NCBI GenBank assembly: GCA_016744595.1
Contig: JADGEB010000012.1
Coordinates: forward strand, 18,855 to 82,854
Reading direction: 5' to 3'
DNA: 64,000 nucleotides
Source: Desulfuromusa sp.
Lineage (GTDB): Bacteria; Desulfobacterota; Desulfuromonadia; Desulfuromonadales; Geopsychrobacteraceae
Below the pieces are notes generated by a model that saw only the letters and a list, made by a program, of their open reading frames with translations, was not told the DNA's origin and ran no database searches. Positions 55,741 through 63,422 of this stretch are shown here, piece after piece. The number at the start of each line of letters is the position of its first letter. Positions within the stretch are counted from its first letter, which is position 1. The translations under genes were made by a program, and so were the position numbers.

Positions 55741-56115
55741 ATGCAGTTGATTTATATCGGTATTTTTGGTGGGTTTGGCTGTGTTGCACGTTATTTGGCT
55801 TCTGGCTGGATCTATCAACTTGCTGGGCGCAATTTGCCTTATGGCACATTGGCTGTCAATATTGTTGGATCATTTCTGCTTGGTCTGTTGATGACTTTTG
55901 GGGTGCGAAGTGTCCTTTTTTCTCCTGAAGTTCGAATTGGTTTAACCGTTGGATTTATGGGTGGTTTTACAACATTTTCAACCTTTTCTTATGAGACCTT
56001 GCGGTTGTTGGAGGATGGTAGTTTTTGGCAAGCAGGCATGAATATTTTGCTAAACATTGTGCTATGCTTACTATTTGCGCTATTGGGGGTGTTGGTCGCC
56101 CGTCAATTGGCTTAA
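55741..56115 (+). CDS. crcB: Fluoride efflux channel CrcB/FluC
   Basis: 124 residues with four membrane segments, the usual FluC length. Marks: GGFGCVARYLASGW, YGTLAVNIVGSFLLGLL (with the conserved Asn) and GFMGGFTTFSTFSYE. Fluc dimers export fluoride. No crcB-type fluoride riboswitch was recognised in the short leader. First gene of a six-gene plus-strand unit. Confidence 0.95.
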   Translation: MQLIYIGIFGGFGCVARYLASGWIYQLAGRNLPYGTLAVNIVGSFLLGLLMTFGVRSVLFSPEVRIGLTVGFMGGFTTFSTFSYETLRLLEDGSFWQAGMNILLNIVLCLLFALLGVLVARQLA

Positions 56116-56145
56116 GCACGATTCTAGGTTAAAAAGGAGCTCTGG

Positions 56146-56478
56146 ATGCAACGTTTGGAAGGGGAGCAAACCTTGATGCGGATTTTTGTTGGTGAGTCAG
56201 ACCGTCATCATAACAAGCCGCTTTATAAAGTGTTGTTGGAGTTGTTTCGAGATAAAAAATTTGCTGGAGCCACAGTGTTGAGGGGAGTTGCCGGGTTCGG
56301 AGCGAATTCGGTTCTACGTTCCGACCGGCTTCTTTGTTTGTCTCAGAATTTGCCATTAGTAATAGAAGTGGTCGATACCGAAGAGAAAATAGAGAATATC
56401 CTTCCTCAGCTTGATGGGATGTTGCAGGGGGGAATGATCACCCTCGAAAAAGCTCGTGTCATCCACTACAAGAATTGA
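56146..56478 (+). CDS. DUF190 protein
   Basis: 110 residues with a PII-like ferredoxin fold pattern (LMRIFVGESDRHHNKPLYKVLLELFRD ... GATVLRGVAGFGAN ... LPLVIEVVDTEEKIENILPQLD). DUF190 genes very often follow crcB, suggesting a regulatory or helper role in fluoride export; the function is unproven. An AGGAG site precedes the ATG; the gap to crcB is 30 bases. Confidence 0.9.
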   Translation: MQRLEGEQTLMRIFVGESDRHHNKPLYKVLLELFRDKKFAGATVLRGVAGFGANSVLRSDRLLCLSQNLPLVIEVVDTEEKIENILPQLDGMLQGGMITLEKARVIHYKN

Positions 56479-56489
56479 ATGGAAAATAG

Positions 56490-56933
56490 ATGCTAAAGAG
56501 ATTACTGCAGGTTTTTGCCGCACCAACGACACCGGTCGCTTCGACTTCAACAGAACGTATTCCGTTAGCCGCAGCAGTATTGTTGCTGGAAGTTGCTCAT
56601 ACCGATGGTGAATTTCATCAGGCTGAGCAGGATTTGCTTGGAACTTTATTGAAAGCCCATTTTTCTGTATCAGAAGATTCGTTGGATGAGTTGCTTGAAC
56701 TGGCAGATGAAGCTCGTGCAAGTAGCCATGATCTGCATCAATTCACGCGTGAAATTAACAAGGCTTTCTCGCAGCCTGAAAAAGAGCAGATTATTGAAGC
56801 TGTTTGGCAATTAGTTTATGCTGATGGACGATTGGATCACTACGAAGAAGCATTGATGCGACAATTGGGATCATTGATTGGGCTCTCTCATCGGCAATTA
56901 ATTGAAGCAAAGTTGAGGGTCGCAAAGTCGTGA
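56490..56933 (+). CDS. TerB family protein
   Basis: 147 residues, all helical: IPLAAAVLLLEVAHTDGEFHQAEQDLLGTLL and later QIIEAVWQLVYADGRLDHYEEALMRQLG are the two TerB-like halves with Asp/Glu residues that can bind metal. TerB-like proteins are scattered in stress and membrane-linked contexts; no tellurite gene set is here. It overlaps the next gene in a GTGA junction, so translational coupling is likely. Confidence 0.85.
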   Translation: MLKRLLQVFAAPTTPVASTSTERIPLAAAVLLLEVAHTDGEFHQAEQDLLGTLLKAHFSVSEDSLDELLELADEARASSHDLHQFTREINKAFSQPEKEQIIEAVWQLVYADGRLDHYEEALMRQLGSLIGLSHRQLIEAKLRVAKS

Positions 56934-57538
56934 AGCATGTTTTGACCCGAGTGGTTAAATGGGGGCAGGAGTTACTTGCAGAAGTAGTCCCGGCAGGGGG
57001 GCTAGTCGTTGATTTGACCGCGGGGAATGGACAAGACACATTGGTTTTGTTTCAGATGGTCGGGAAGACTGGTCAGGTCGTTGCATTTGATATCCAAACT
57101 CAGGCATTGTTGGCAACCCGTGACCAGATGGTTACTGCGGGAGCCAAGGTCAGGCTCCAACAGCAAGACATTCAGCCTCTGCGGTGTGAGGCCGGAGTTG
57201 ATTTGCTGGAGATGGATCATGCTGAAGTGGCCAGGGTTGTCCCTGCTGCACCTCAGGGGATTATCGCTAATTTGGGTTATCTTCCCGGTGGTCAGCGGGA
57301 GCTTATCACTCGCCCTGAATCGACTGTTTCAGCACTGGAGCAGTCTTGTTCTCTGCTGGCAGATGGTGGACGGCTGGCGGTGGTCGTATACCCAGGACAT
57401 CCCGGTGGAGCTGAAGAGGGAACGGCAGTTACCAACTTTTTCACCAAGTTGCAAGATTCAAGTTTTCAAGTTTTACAGATGAAAGTGAGCAATCGGCCAC
57501 AAGCACCATTTTTATTTGTGGCTGAAAAGTGGATGTGA
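56930..57538 (+). CDS. YtqB/MnmM-like SAM-dependent methyltransferase
   Basis: 202 residues. The Rossmann loop VVDLTAGNGQDTLVL, the acidic FDIQ strand, and ANLGYLPGG, plus GHPGG late in the protein, match the YtqB family. Members methylate the wobble uridine of certain tRNAs (nm5s2U to mnm5s2U). The start is a GTG that overlaps the terB-like stop; a downstream ATG is not seen. Family assignment is firm; the substrate is inferred. Confidence 0.85.
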   Translation: MKHVLTRVVKWGQELLAEVVPAGGLVVDLTAGNGQDTLVLFQMVGKTGQVVAFDIQTQALLATRDQMVTAGAKVRLQQQDIQPLRCEAGVDLLEMDHAEVARVVPAAPQGIIANLGYLPGGQRELITRPESTVSALEQSCSLLADGGRLAVVVYPGHPGGAEEGTAVTNFFTKLQDSSFQVLQMKVSNRPQAPFLFVAEKWM

Positions 57539-57566
57539 TTGATTAGGTAGTTTTTGGGGATTCCAG

Positions 57567-58379
57567 ATGTTGATACGTATTTATGCATTGTTGTTTGTTG
57601 GCATTTTTATTTTAGCTGGTTCCGTATCTGCTGATGATTTTGATGCTGATTTTGGAGATGACTTTTCTGATGATTCGGAGGTTGTCGAAAAACTGATTTC
57701 AGATCCTCTTCAACCATTAAACCGAGGGACGTTCTGGGTTAATGACAAGCTCTATTTCTACCTATTTAAGCCGGTTGCCAAGGGGTATCGTCAGGTGTTG
57801 CCCCGGCCTGCACGAGTTTCTGTTGGTAATTTCTTTTCTAATCTGGCAACACCCATTCGAGCCGGGAATGCCTTGCTCCAATTAAAATTCCGGGACTTTG
57901 GAACTGAAACCTATCGCTTTGTTATCAATACTACTTTTGGTATTGGTGGTCTGTTCGACCCCGCAGAATCAGTCGCGGGGGTCAAAAAAACAGTCGAAGA
58001 TTTCGGGCAAACTTTAGGGTATCACAGAGTTGGACATGGCTTCTATCTGATTTTACCCATTGTTGGCCCATCCAGCTTACGTGATGCAACTGGCGTTTTT
58101 GTTGATTCGTTTGCTGATCCGCTAAGATATGCTAATTTGAAAACAATTGAATATATGGGCGTGAAGTTTTTTGATGCCGAGACGCGGTTATCGCTGGATA
58201 GGGATACCTATGAAGGGATTGTTCAGGATGCCATTGACCCCTATTTGTTTATTCGAGCGGCTTATGTGCAGCGCCGACTGGCGCAAGTTGGTGAAGATAC
58301 CTATAATATAAACATATTTGAAGGTCCTTTGTTTGATAGTGATCTTTTAAATCCTTTTGATTGGTTTGGATTCTTGTAA
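57567..58379 (+). CDS. mlaA: MlaA (VacJ) family protein without lipobox
   Basis: 270 residues. The MlaA core is clear: SDPLQPLNRGTFWVNDKLY, FFSNLATPIRAGNALLQLK, FVINTTFGIGGLFDPA, GFYLILPIVGPSSLRDATG and FADPLRY. MlaA removes misplaced phospholipids from the outer leaflet. The signal peptide ends LAGSVSADD without the usual cysteine, so the protein is not a classic lipoprotein; its acidic start (DDFDADFGDDFSDD) is also odd. It overlaps mlaC by one base (TAATG). Confidence 0.92.
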   Translation: MLIRIYALLFVGIFILAGSVSADDFDADFGDDFSDDSEVVEKLISDPLQPLNRGTFWVNDKLYFYLFKPVAKGYRQVLPRPARVSVGNFFSNLATPIRAGNALLQLKFRDFGTETYRFVINTTFGIGGLFDPAESVAGVKKTVEDFGQTLGYHRVGHGFYLILPIVGPSSLRDATGVFVDSFADPLRYANLKTIEYMGVKFFDAETRLSLDRDTYEGIVQDAIDPYLFIRAAYVQRRLAQVGEDTYNINIFEGPLFDSDLLNPFDWFGFL

Positions 58380-58966
58380 TGAATAAAATACTATTGAGTG
58401 GTTTGTTTGTCCTGATGTTTGTTGTTTCAAGTTTTGCTTTGCCACAGCCGCAAGCTCAGGTGGAGCAGATGGTGGATTCTATCCTGGGTGTTTTGCAGCA
58501 GCCTGAATTGAGCGCTGAAGAAAAGAAAGCTCAGATCAGTGGGCGGGTGCAAGAGTATTTGAACGTTCAGTCAATGTCCCGTCGAACGCTTGGCACTCAC
58601 TGGGAAGAGGCGACAGAAGAACAGCGACAACGTTTTTCAGAACTGTTCGTTAGAATCCTTGAGGGTACTTATCTGAATAGGATAGGCGATTATTCAGATG
58701 GAACGGTCAAATATCTGAAACAGAGAGTGAAGGATACAAAAGCAATAGTTGACACTCTGATTGTTTCTGATGAGCTGGAAATCCCGGTTCAGTACAAAAT
58801 GATTTATACTGATGGCTCCTGGCAGGTTTTTGATCTGGTGATAGAGGGGGTCAGTCTGGTCAGGAATTATCGTTCCAGTTACGGTGAAATTATTCGTCGA
58901 GCGGGTTATGATGGCCTGCTGGCACTGATGGATGAGAAGGTTCAAGCTATGGAAACATCAATGTAA
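58379..58966 (+). CDS. mlaC: MlaC family phospholipid-binding protein
   Basis: 195 residues with a signal peptide (to about FALPQPQ) and the MlaC pattern: VEQMVDSILGVLQQPELS, RRTLGTHWEEATEEQRQRFSELFVRILEGTYLNRIG, and DGSWQVFDLVIEGVSLVRNYRSSYGEII. MlaC shuttles phospholipid between MlaA and the inner-membrane MlaFEDB importer; those genes are not in the window. It ends the six-gene unit. Confidence 0.92.
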   Translation: MNKILLSGLFVLMFVVSSFALPQPQAQVEQMVDSILGVLQQPELSAEEKKAQISGRVQEYLNVQSMSRRTLGTHWEEATEEQRQRFSELFVRILEGTYLNRIGDYSDGTVKYLKQRVKDTKAIVDTLIVSDELEIPVQYKMIYTDGSWQVFDLVIEGVSLVRNYRSSYGEIIRRAGYDGLLALMDEKVQAMETSM

Positions 58967-58992
58967 AATCACCATATTTTGGCAGATGAAAC

Positions 58993-59037
58993 AACAAAAA
59001 ATGCACTTACCTCATTGAGATAAGTGCATTTTTTGTT
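58993..59037 (+). terminator. Strong terminator after mlaC
   Basis: AACAAAAAATGCACTTA pairs with TAAGTGCATTTTTTGTT, with an inner CTCA/TGAG extension. It closes the crcB-mlaC transcript; the reverse would also end in a T-run. Confidence 0.9.
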
Positions 59038-59317
59038 CGTAACATTGGGTTAATGCCCTGTAGTTTACTACGGACTCAACAATGATTGCAGGCTGTTGAT
59101 ACCGTGTAGCTTGCCGCAGGAAGTCCCTTTTTAAAAATGTTTTCAATGATTAAGATATTTGATTCTTTGAATCAAGCATGGTTTGAATGTTTCTCTAAAA
59201 TGCCCGGTTATTGCAATTATCCGCTGAAGTGGTATTGTTTTATCTGGGTCTTTTTAACGACTTAGCATATGGATTGCCGTGAGAAAAGTTTCGACCAACA
59301 AAAAATGGAGAATGGAA

Positions 59318-59827
59318 ATGAAAAAAGTATATATCACATGTTTTGGGTTGCTGATTTTTCTCCTTCCTGTGCAGGTCATAGCTGCAGACTATACGCTATT
59401 TGATCAGACTCATCTGTATGCTCAATTAGAGAAACAGGCGCACGATAGTGTTCAATACAAGAAAGTGCCACATGCGAGCACTTGGGGGCAGTTCCATAAA
59501 TATGCAGGGTATACAACGGCTGTGCTCGCTGGTGCTACGGCCATTAGTAGTAGCAATGAGGACTTCCATGAGGCTGTGGCCTATGCGACAGCCGCGGCAG
59601 CTTTGACGACGATTACGTCGGGAATAATGGAATATCGAGATCGCCTTGATTTGAGTGCGGGATTATTTGCAGAAGACAACCGTCATATTTTAACTGGAGC
59701 TCTGGGTGCTTTGTTGTTGGTGACGGCAGTGGTGATTGCCGATGATGGAGAGGAAGGAAGCCACAGCACTTTGGGCATTGCAGGCGGTGCGTTGATGGGT
59801 GTGGCGTTGATTGACATTAAGTGGTAG
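59318..59827 (+). CDS. Hypothetical secreted/membrane protein (169 aa)
   Basis: 169 residues: a signal peptide (KVYITCFGLLIFLLPVQVIAA), then a small soluble part and three likely membrane segments (about 72-92, 95-115, 125-170). Four histidines (HASTWGQFHKYAGY, EDFHEAV, DNRHILTG) are spread at helix edges, a pattern that recalls heme-binding b-type membrane proteins, but no family is certain. ATG at 59318 has GGAG seven bases before; ATG 59312 is an alternative. It is convergent with the parE remnant. Confidence 0.7.
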   Translation: MKKVYITCFGLLIFLLPVQVIAADYTLFDQTHLYAQLEKQAHDSVQYKKVPHASTWGQFHKYAGYTTAVLAGATAISSSNEDFHEAVAYATAAAALTTITSGIMEYRDRLDLSAGLFAEDNRHILTGALGALLLVTAVVIADDGEEGSHSTLGIAGGALMGVALIDIKW

Positions 59828-59847
59828 CCCATGTTTGGCAGCACCCA

Positions 59848-59991
59848 ATATGGCTTTAATTTTATTATAAATTCTTCCGCTGGCCGGGTTGCTTGTAAGT
59901 TTATGAAAGCTAGCATCCAGCGTTTTTGTGTGAACCGGGTAATGTCCTTCAGATCACTTTTGGCTGCTTCTGTGGTGGAAAAGATTGCCAC
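59848..59991 (-). pseudogene. parE: parE toxin remnant, frameshifted and truncated
   Basis: It begins with a GTG overlapping the parD stop by one base. The first ~25 codons read AIFSTTEAAKSDLKDITRFTQKRW, the ParE N-terminus. Immediately after, another frame reads LDASFHKLTSNPASGRIYNK, the ParE middle, so roughly ten residues and the frame have been lost. The C-terminal strand that completes the toxin is absent. The toxin is thus very unlikely to work. Confidence 0.75.
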
Positions 59992-60254
59992 TATTTCAAT
60001 GTCTCGGCATCAAGTTCCTGTATCAACCTCTCAAAAGAGTAATTGGCTGAGCCACTATCCTCTCCCTCGGAAAGAGCTCTGCGCAGCAGACTTAACTTAG
60101 TTTCACTCTCTTCCAGAAACCGCAGCCCCGCACGTATTGTTTCGCTTACAGAGCCATAGTGACCATGATTAACTTGCTGTCCGATAAAATTCTCAAAATG
60201 AGGACCAAGGGTGACGCTAGTATTTTTTGCATGAGTGATGTATTTATCGGGCAC
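59991..60254 (-). CDS. parD: ParD-type antitoxin
   Basis: 87 residues: KNTSVTLGPHFENFIGQQVNHGHYGSVSETIRAGLRFLEESE is the ribbon-helix-helix DNA-binding part of ParD, followed by a toxin-binding tail. Since its partner is broken, it stands as an orphan antitoxin that may still repress its promoter or neutralise a ParE elsewhere. A typical start would be nearer the KNTSV motif; the ATG used here adds a short extension. Confidence 0.88.
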   Translation of the reverse strand: MPDKYITHAKNTSVTLGPHFENFIGQQVNHGHYGSVSETIRAGLRFLEESETKLSLLRRALSEGEDSGSANYSFERLIQELDAETLK

Positions 60255-60537
60255 GTGAGTCTTCTCTCATTGCCGAAAAGAATGTATATCTGAGGGAGTC
60301 CTCAGCCGGTTAAGTTAATTGACGCTGACCGGGCAGGATAGTTGTCGTCGAATAGGTGAGACCAAATCTTGAAAAGCCTGGGAAACGTCATTTGGCCTTC
60401 GGGTCGAGTTGTGGTTGTTTGAAGTCCTGGCCGCTCAACGGAGAATCATCCAGGACTGGTCTTTACGCATGCAGGAAATGACAAAATAGAAAAGCTCAAC
60501 CGTGGGGTATGGCTGAACCGCTTTAGAATGTAGATAC
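60255..60537. other. Structured intergenic region between parD and PEP-CTERM gene
   Basis: No gene was recognised. Several pairings are visible: GAGG/CCTC near 60292-60303, CCGGT/ACCGG further on, and a perfect 8-bp pair AGTCCTGG (60423-60430) / CCAGGACT (60450-60457). A few short open frames look protein-like but lack starts, so gene remnants or an unknown RNA are both possible. Confidence 0.35.
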
Positions 60538-60567
60538 AAAAAGCGGAACCATTAGATGGCCCCGCTT
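60538..60567 (-). terminator. Terminator of the PEP-CTERM gene
   Basis: On the minus strand the AAGCGG...CCGCTT pair with inner CCAT/ATGG arms precedes a T-run. It lies about 30 bases beyond the stop of the PEP-CTERM gene. Confidence 0.75.
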
Positions 60568-60595
60568 CGGATGTTGCCTGTCGAAAGATTTTACA

Positions 60596-61456
60596 CTATG
60601 TTTTCTTGCGCTTCCGTCCGTACCAGCCGAGACCTAGAAGGCCACTACTAAGAAGAAGAATTGTTGATGGTTCGGGGACTGGGGCCGTGATAGGTGGTAT
60701 TTCTTCGCCGTCCAAAAGAAAAGAGAAGGTGTTAAGAGCATAAATAGCATTGTCGTTTAAGTCAGTAAGTGTCGTTCCATATTCGGCGCCGTTCAGTTGA
60801 GACCCTTCAAATGTTGTCGCGATCATATCGACATCCGCAATAATAAATAGAGCCCCGGATCCAGTCGCATATTCGCCTGCTGCCCAATAGGCTGATGTGA
60901 CTTGGCCTATTGCATTTGTCCCAACAATATTCCCATTTTGTGCGGCAACTTCAGTGGGATCAAGTTGTCCAACTGCATAGTGTTGGGTAACGTCCGTTGC
61001 AATGCCAAATGGTCCGTCAAAAAAAGGAAAGCCGCCGTTAGAAACGGAACCATTGCTAGCAGTAGTTGATATGCCTAAGGATGTCCCTAGACCATCATGA
61101 TTGGAGTCATCTTGCAACAGAAAAAGATCTCCGCCTCCGAGGAAAAAGGTTTGAATTTCTGCAGAAAATGTTGTGGCCGTGCTGTCACTGATCCAACTGC
61201 TGACGAACATATCAATACCAGACAATGTTGTTGAATTGATGGCACTTAAATCAGTGGTAACAATCTCTTCTTCAATAACCCCAGCAGGCCCAAAGAAGTT
61301 GGGATTTTCTAGCGCATTTCTAAATGGAGCCATGTTGGGCTGGTCCCATGCCCAGTTATTGCTGCTGAGGGAATAGGATGCCCCTCCAACAGTATAGGCA
61401 AAAGCATTTGGCATCAGGAAAAAGATCATTGAAAAGATTGAAAGAATTATTTTCAT
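60596..61456 (-). CDS. PEP-CTERM domain secreted protein
   Basis: About 286 residues. A signal peptide (KIILSIFSMIFFLMPNAFAY) leads to a secreted body rich in Gly, Ser, Thr and Asn (GVIEEEIVTTDLSAINSTTLSG ... FLGGGDLFLLQDDSNHDGLG), followed by the sorting tail: VPEPSTILLLSSGLLGLGWYGRKRKK, with the PEP motif, hydrophobic stretch and basic end. Exosortase-linked proteins of this class are exported in exopolysaccharide-producing bacteria. The start was set by the GGAG site (seven bases); ATG 61459 is the alternative. Confidence 0.88.
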   Translation of the reverse strand: MKIILSIFSMIFFLMPNAFAYTVGGASYSLSSNNWAWDQPNMAPFRNALENPNFFGPAGVIEEEIVTTDLSAINSTTLSGIDMFVSSWISDSTATTFSAEIQTFFLGGGDLFLLQDDSNHDGLGTSLGISTTASNGSVSNGGFPFFDGPFGIATDVTQHYAVGQLDPTEVAAQNGNIVGTNAIGQVTSAYWAAGEYATGSGALFIIADVDMIATTFEGSQLNGAEYGTTLTDLNDNAIYALNTFSFLLDGEEIPPITAPVPEPSTILLLSSGLLGLGWYGRKRKKT

Positions 61457-61786
61457 CATTTTTCTCCTTTTCTGATAGGTTACCTGTTTGGTAAGCAATA
61501 AGTATTCCAGATTATTTATATGAGTAATAACAGTATTTTATAGTTTTTCTCGTTAGGGAAATATGAATGTGTAAAGAATTATGACAAAAATAGTCAATAA
61601 TATTTTCAGAAAACAACTATAAACTGTGTGCCATTGTGGGAGTATTTGTAAGCAAGGATTGGATAAAGGAGCCGGGACTGGTCATGTCGGGGTTGAGATA
61701 CTACGGAGACAAAAAAGCGGAGTCACCTAAGTGACCCCGCCTTGTTGTGTTGAAATATATTATAGTAGTGTCGGAGAATCTAACAC
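61457..61786. other. AT-rich gap between the two PEP-CTERM genes
   Basis: 330 bases with a leader region for the downstream PEP-CTERM gene. On the minus strand TGGCAC lies near 61630, a match to half of a sigma-54 promoter, but the -12 GC is missing. The 61711-61740 hairpin is listed separately. Confidence 0.3.
61711..61740 (-). terminator. Terminator of the truncated PEP-CTERM gene
   Basis: On the minus strand GCGG-GGTCAC...GTGAC-CCGC is followed by a run of six T. It resembles the terminator at 60538-60567, as expected for duplicated or similarly built genes. Confidence 0.75.
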
Positions 61787-62017
61787 TTATTTTTTCTTCC
61801 TTCTGTAAAAGGCCAGTCCAGCCAGTCCGCTGCCGAGGAGGAGGATTGTAGAAGGTTCTGGAACGGGTGCAGGACCTTCAGTGGCATTCATTGAAATGTT
61901 GTATGCTTCTGAAACTCGGGAAGTCCGACCTCCATCATCCTGCATATTAAAATCCCATCCATATGGTCCTCCATAATTATCGCCTATAAAAGTCAGTTTA
62001 TACTGAGTATTAGCAAT
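61787..62017 (-). pseudogene. Second PEP-CTERM gene, 3' fragment cut by IS3
   Basis: An open frame of about 77 codons on the minus strand, ending with the sorting tail VPEPSTILLLGSGLAGLAFYRRKKK, and upstream IANTQYKLTFIGDNYGGPYGWDFNMQDDGG, a beta-rich secreted-protein pattern. No start lies before it; the frame runs into the left end of an IS3 element at 62018, which has removed the N-terminus. Confidence 0.85.
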
Positions 62018-62033
62018 GGGTTCTACCCCGTTT

Positions 62034-62843
62034 CTACGGACGGTTTAATAACTCTTGAAACTCTATATCACGTTTAGCAATTCTTTTCCTCATACGTGGA
62101 TTATGAAAACGCTCGATATAGTTTAAAAGATCTGCTTTGGCTGCATCCATTGTTGGGTATTTCATCCGATGGACCCGTTCCCGCTTGAGCACGCCAAAGA
62201 AGCCTTCACAGGCTGCATTGTCTCCGCAGTGGCCAACGGCACTCATGGAACAAGTCAGCGCGTTCTGTTTCAAAAAACGCCGGTAGTCAGTACTGCGAAA
62301 TTGACTGCCGCGGTCTGAATGGAGAACGACATCACATTTCTTTTGACGTTGCCAAACCGCCATTTCAATAGCACGGATCACCATCTGCCGATCTTGCCGG
62401 TGGTGTATTGACCAACCAACAACGACTTTACTGAACAGATCGATCACAACACACAGGTACAATTTGCCTTCACCTGTATTCATCTCTGTGATGTCTGTTA
62501 CCCATTTCGCTTCTGGCTCCAACGCTGTAAAATCACGTTGCAACTGATTTTGAACATCGGCGGGTGTTAAAGCTGGAGAATGTCGCTGTCCTCGCTTCTT
62601 CTTTCGGGGCCACCCCTGAAGCCCAGCTGACGCCATCAAGCGAGCAATCCGGTTTTTGCTTGCCGTTTCACCGGCCTCCCTTAGATCCTCATGCATGCGA
62701 GGAACTCCAATGGCGCCTCTGCTGTCTTCATGGATCTCACGGATACGCTCCAGCAGACGATCATTGTCAATTTGTCGTGGGTTGGGCGGTCTCTTCTCCC
62801 AAGCATAATAACCACTTGAGGAGACTTTCAGGCAACGACACAT
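62034..62843 (-). CDS. IS3 transposase OrfB (integrase core)
   Basis: 269 residues from the first Met, but translation is expected by frameshift from orfA. The integrase core has the DDE triad Asp117 (WVTDITEM), Asp177 (HSDRGSQF) and Glu213 (ACEGFFG), with the typical 35-residue spacing, and the HTH_21 region at the N-terminus ([21 protein letters not shown]). All residues are intact, so the element may be active. Confidence 0.95.
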   Translation of the reverse strand: MCRCLKVSSSGYYAWEKRPPNPRQIDNDRLLERIREIHEDSRGAIGVPRMHEDLREAGETASKNRIARLMASAGLQGWPRKKKRGQRHSPALTPADVQNQLQRDFTALEPEAKWVTDITEMNTGEGKLYLCVVIDLFSKVVVGWSIHHRQDRQMVIRAIEMAVWQRQKKCDVVLHSDRGSQFRSTDYRRFLKQNALTCSMSAVGHCGDNAACEGFFGVLKRERVHRMKYPTMDAAKADLLNYIERFHNPRMRKRIAKRDIEFQELLNRP

Positions 62844-62890
62844 CAGACGAACAGGAAACTCATTGCGACAACGTTGAACCGCCTGATATT

Positions 62891-63184
62891 TCAGGACGAT
62901 TCCCTGGCAAAGAACGTCGCCGCTTCGCGTAAAAAATCTCGCTCCTTCTTTACCCGGACTAGTTCTCGTTTGAGAGTTGCCAACTCTTCATCTTTGGGGT
63001 TTCCGGACCCACCAAAAGCCTGGCGACCCTCTGTCTCGACATCGCGCTTCCAGCGTGAAAGCAAATTGGCATTAATTCCAAGCTCTCTTGCGACTTGAGC
63101 ACAGCTCACACCAGGCTGATAAGCTTGTTCAACTGCACCCTTTTTAAATTCGGGGCTGAATTTTCTTCTCTTCGGTATAAACAC
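62891..63184 (-). CDS. IS3 OrfA (helix-turn-helix)
   Basis: 97 residues. [40 protein letters not shown] is the HTH that recognises the IS ends; a leucine-zipper-like tail follows ([24 protein letters not shown]). Near its 3' end a T_TTT_TTA heptamer (62930-62936, complement) in the right phase should allow -1 frameshifting into orfB with no intervening stop. GTG start beside AAAGGA. Confidence 0.92.
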   Translation of the reverse strand: MFIPKRRKFSPEFKKGAVEQAYQPGVSCAQVARELGINANLLSRWKRDVETEGRQAFGGSGNPKDEELATLKRELVRVKKERDFLREAATFFARESS

Positions 63185-63239
63185 TCCTTTGAGCCACTAT
63201 AGGCTTTTTAGAAGTGTCCGTAAAATCGGGGCAGAACCC

Positions 63240-63422
63240 GTAGGATGCCACTTCGCGGTAGAGTTCGGGGTTGTCGGTTAGGAGATGACAGCCTGTGAGG
63301 TTGCGGATGTGGGTCATGGAGGGCTTCTTTCTTAAAGTATCATTGCTAGATACTGTGTGTTTCCGGCCATGTGCGTAGTTGGTTGCTTCGATCCAGAAGC
63401 GTTTTGGTTGATTTGGGTTCAA
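63240..63422 (-). pseudogene. Unknown gene fragment next to the IS3 right end
   Basis: A frame of about 60 codons (IEATNYAHGRKHTVSSNDTL ... MTHIRNLTGCHLLTDNPELYREVASY) ends by running into the inverted repeat of the IS3 element. It is not the other half of the PEP-CTERM gene because it has no signal peptide and different composition. I do not recognise the family. The TTG at 63422 is a weak start; the frame continues upstream to a stop near 63458. Confidence 0.4.

Larger units (their letters stand above)
62018..63239 (-). mobile_element. IS3-family insertion sequence, complete
   Basis: About 1222 bases bounded by 24-base imperfect inverted repeats (62018-62041, beginning GGGTTCTACCCCG, and 63216-63239), with 21 of 24 positions alike. 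Two overlapping-frame genes, orfA and orfB, lie on the minus strand. Flanks show no direct target repeat (left CAAT, right GTAG), so a later deletion or recombination is probable. Confidence 0.88.

Noticed and set aside
61600..61650. Sigma-54 promoter (TGGCAC) ahead of the PEP-CTERM gene
   Set aside because: The -12 GC is missing at the required spacing, so only the -24 half is matched.
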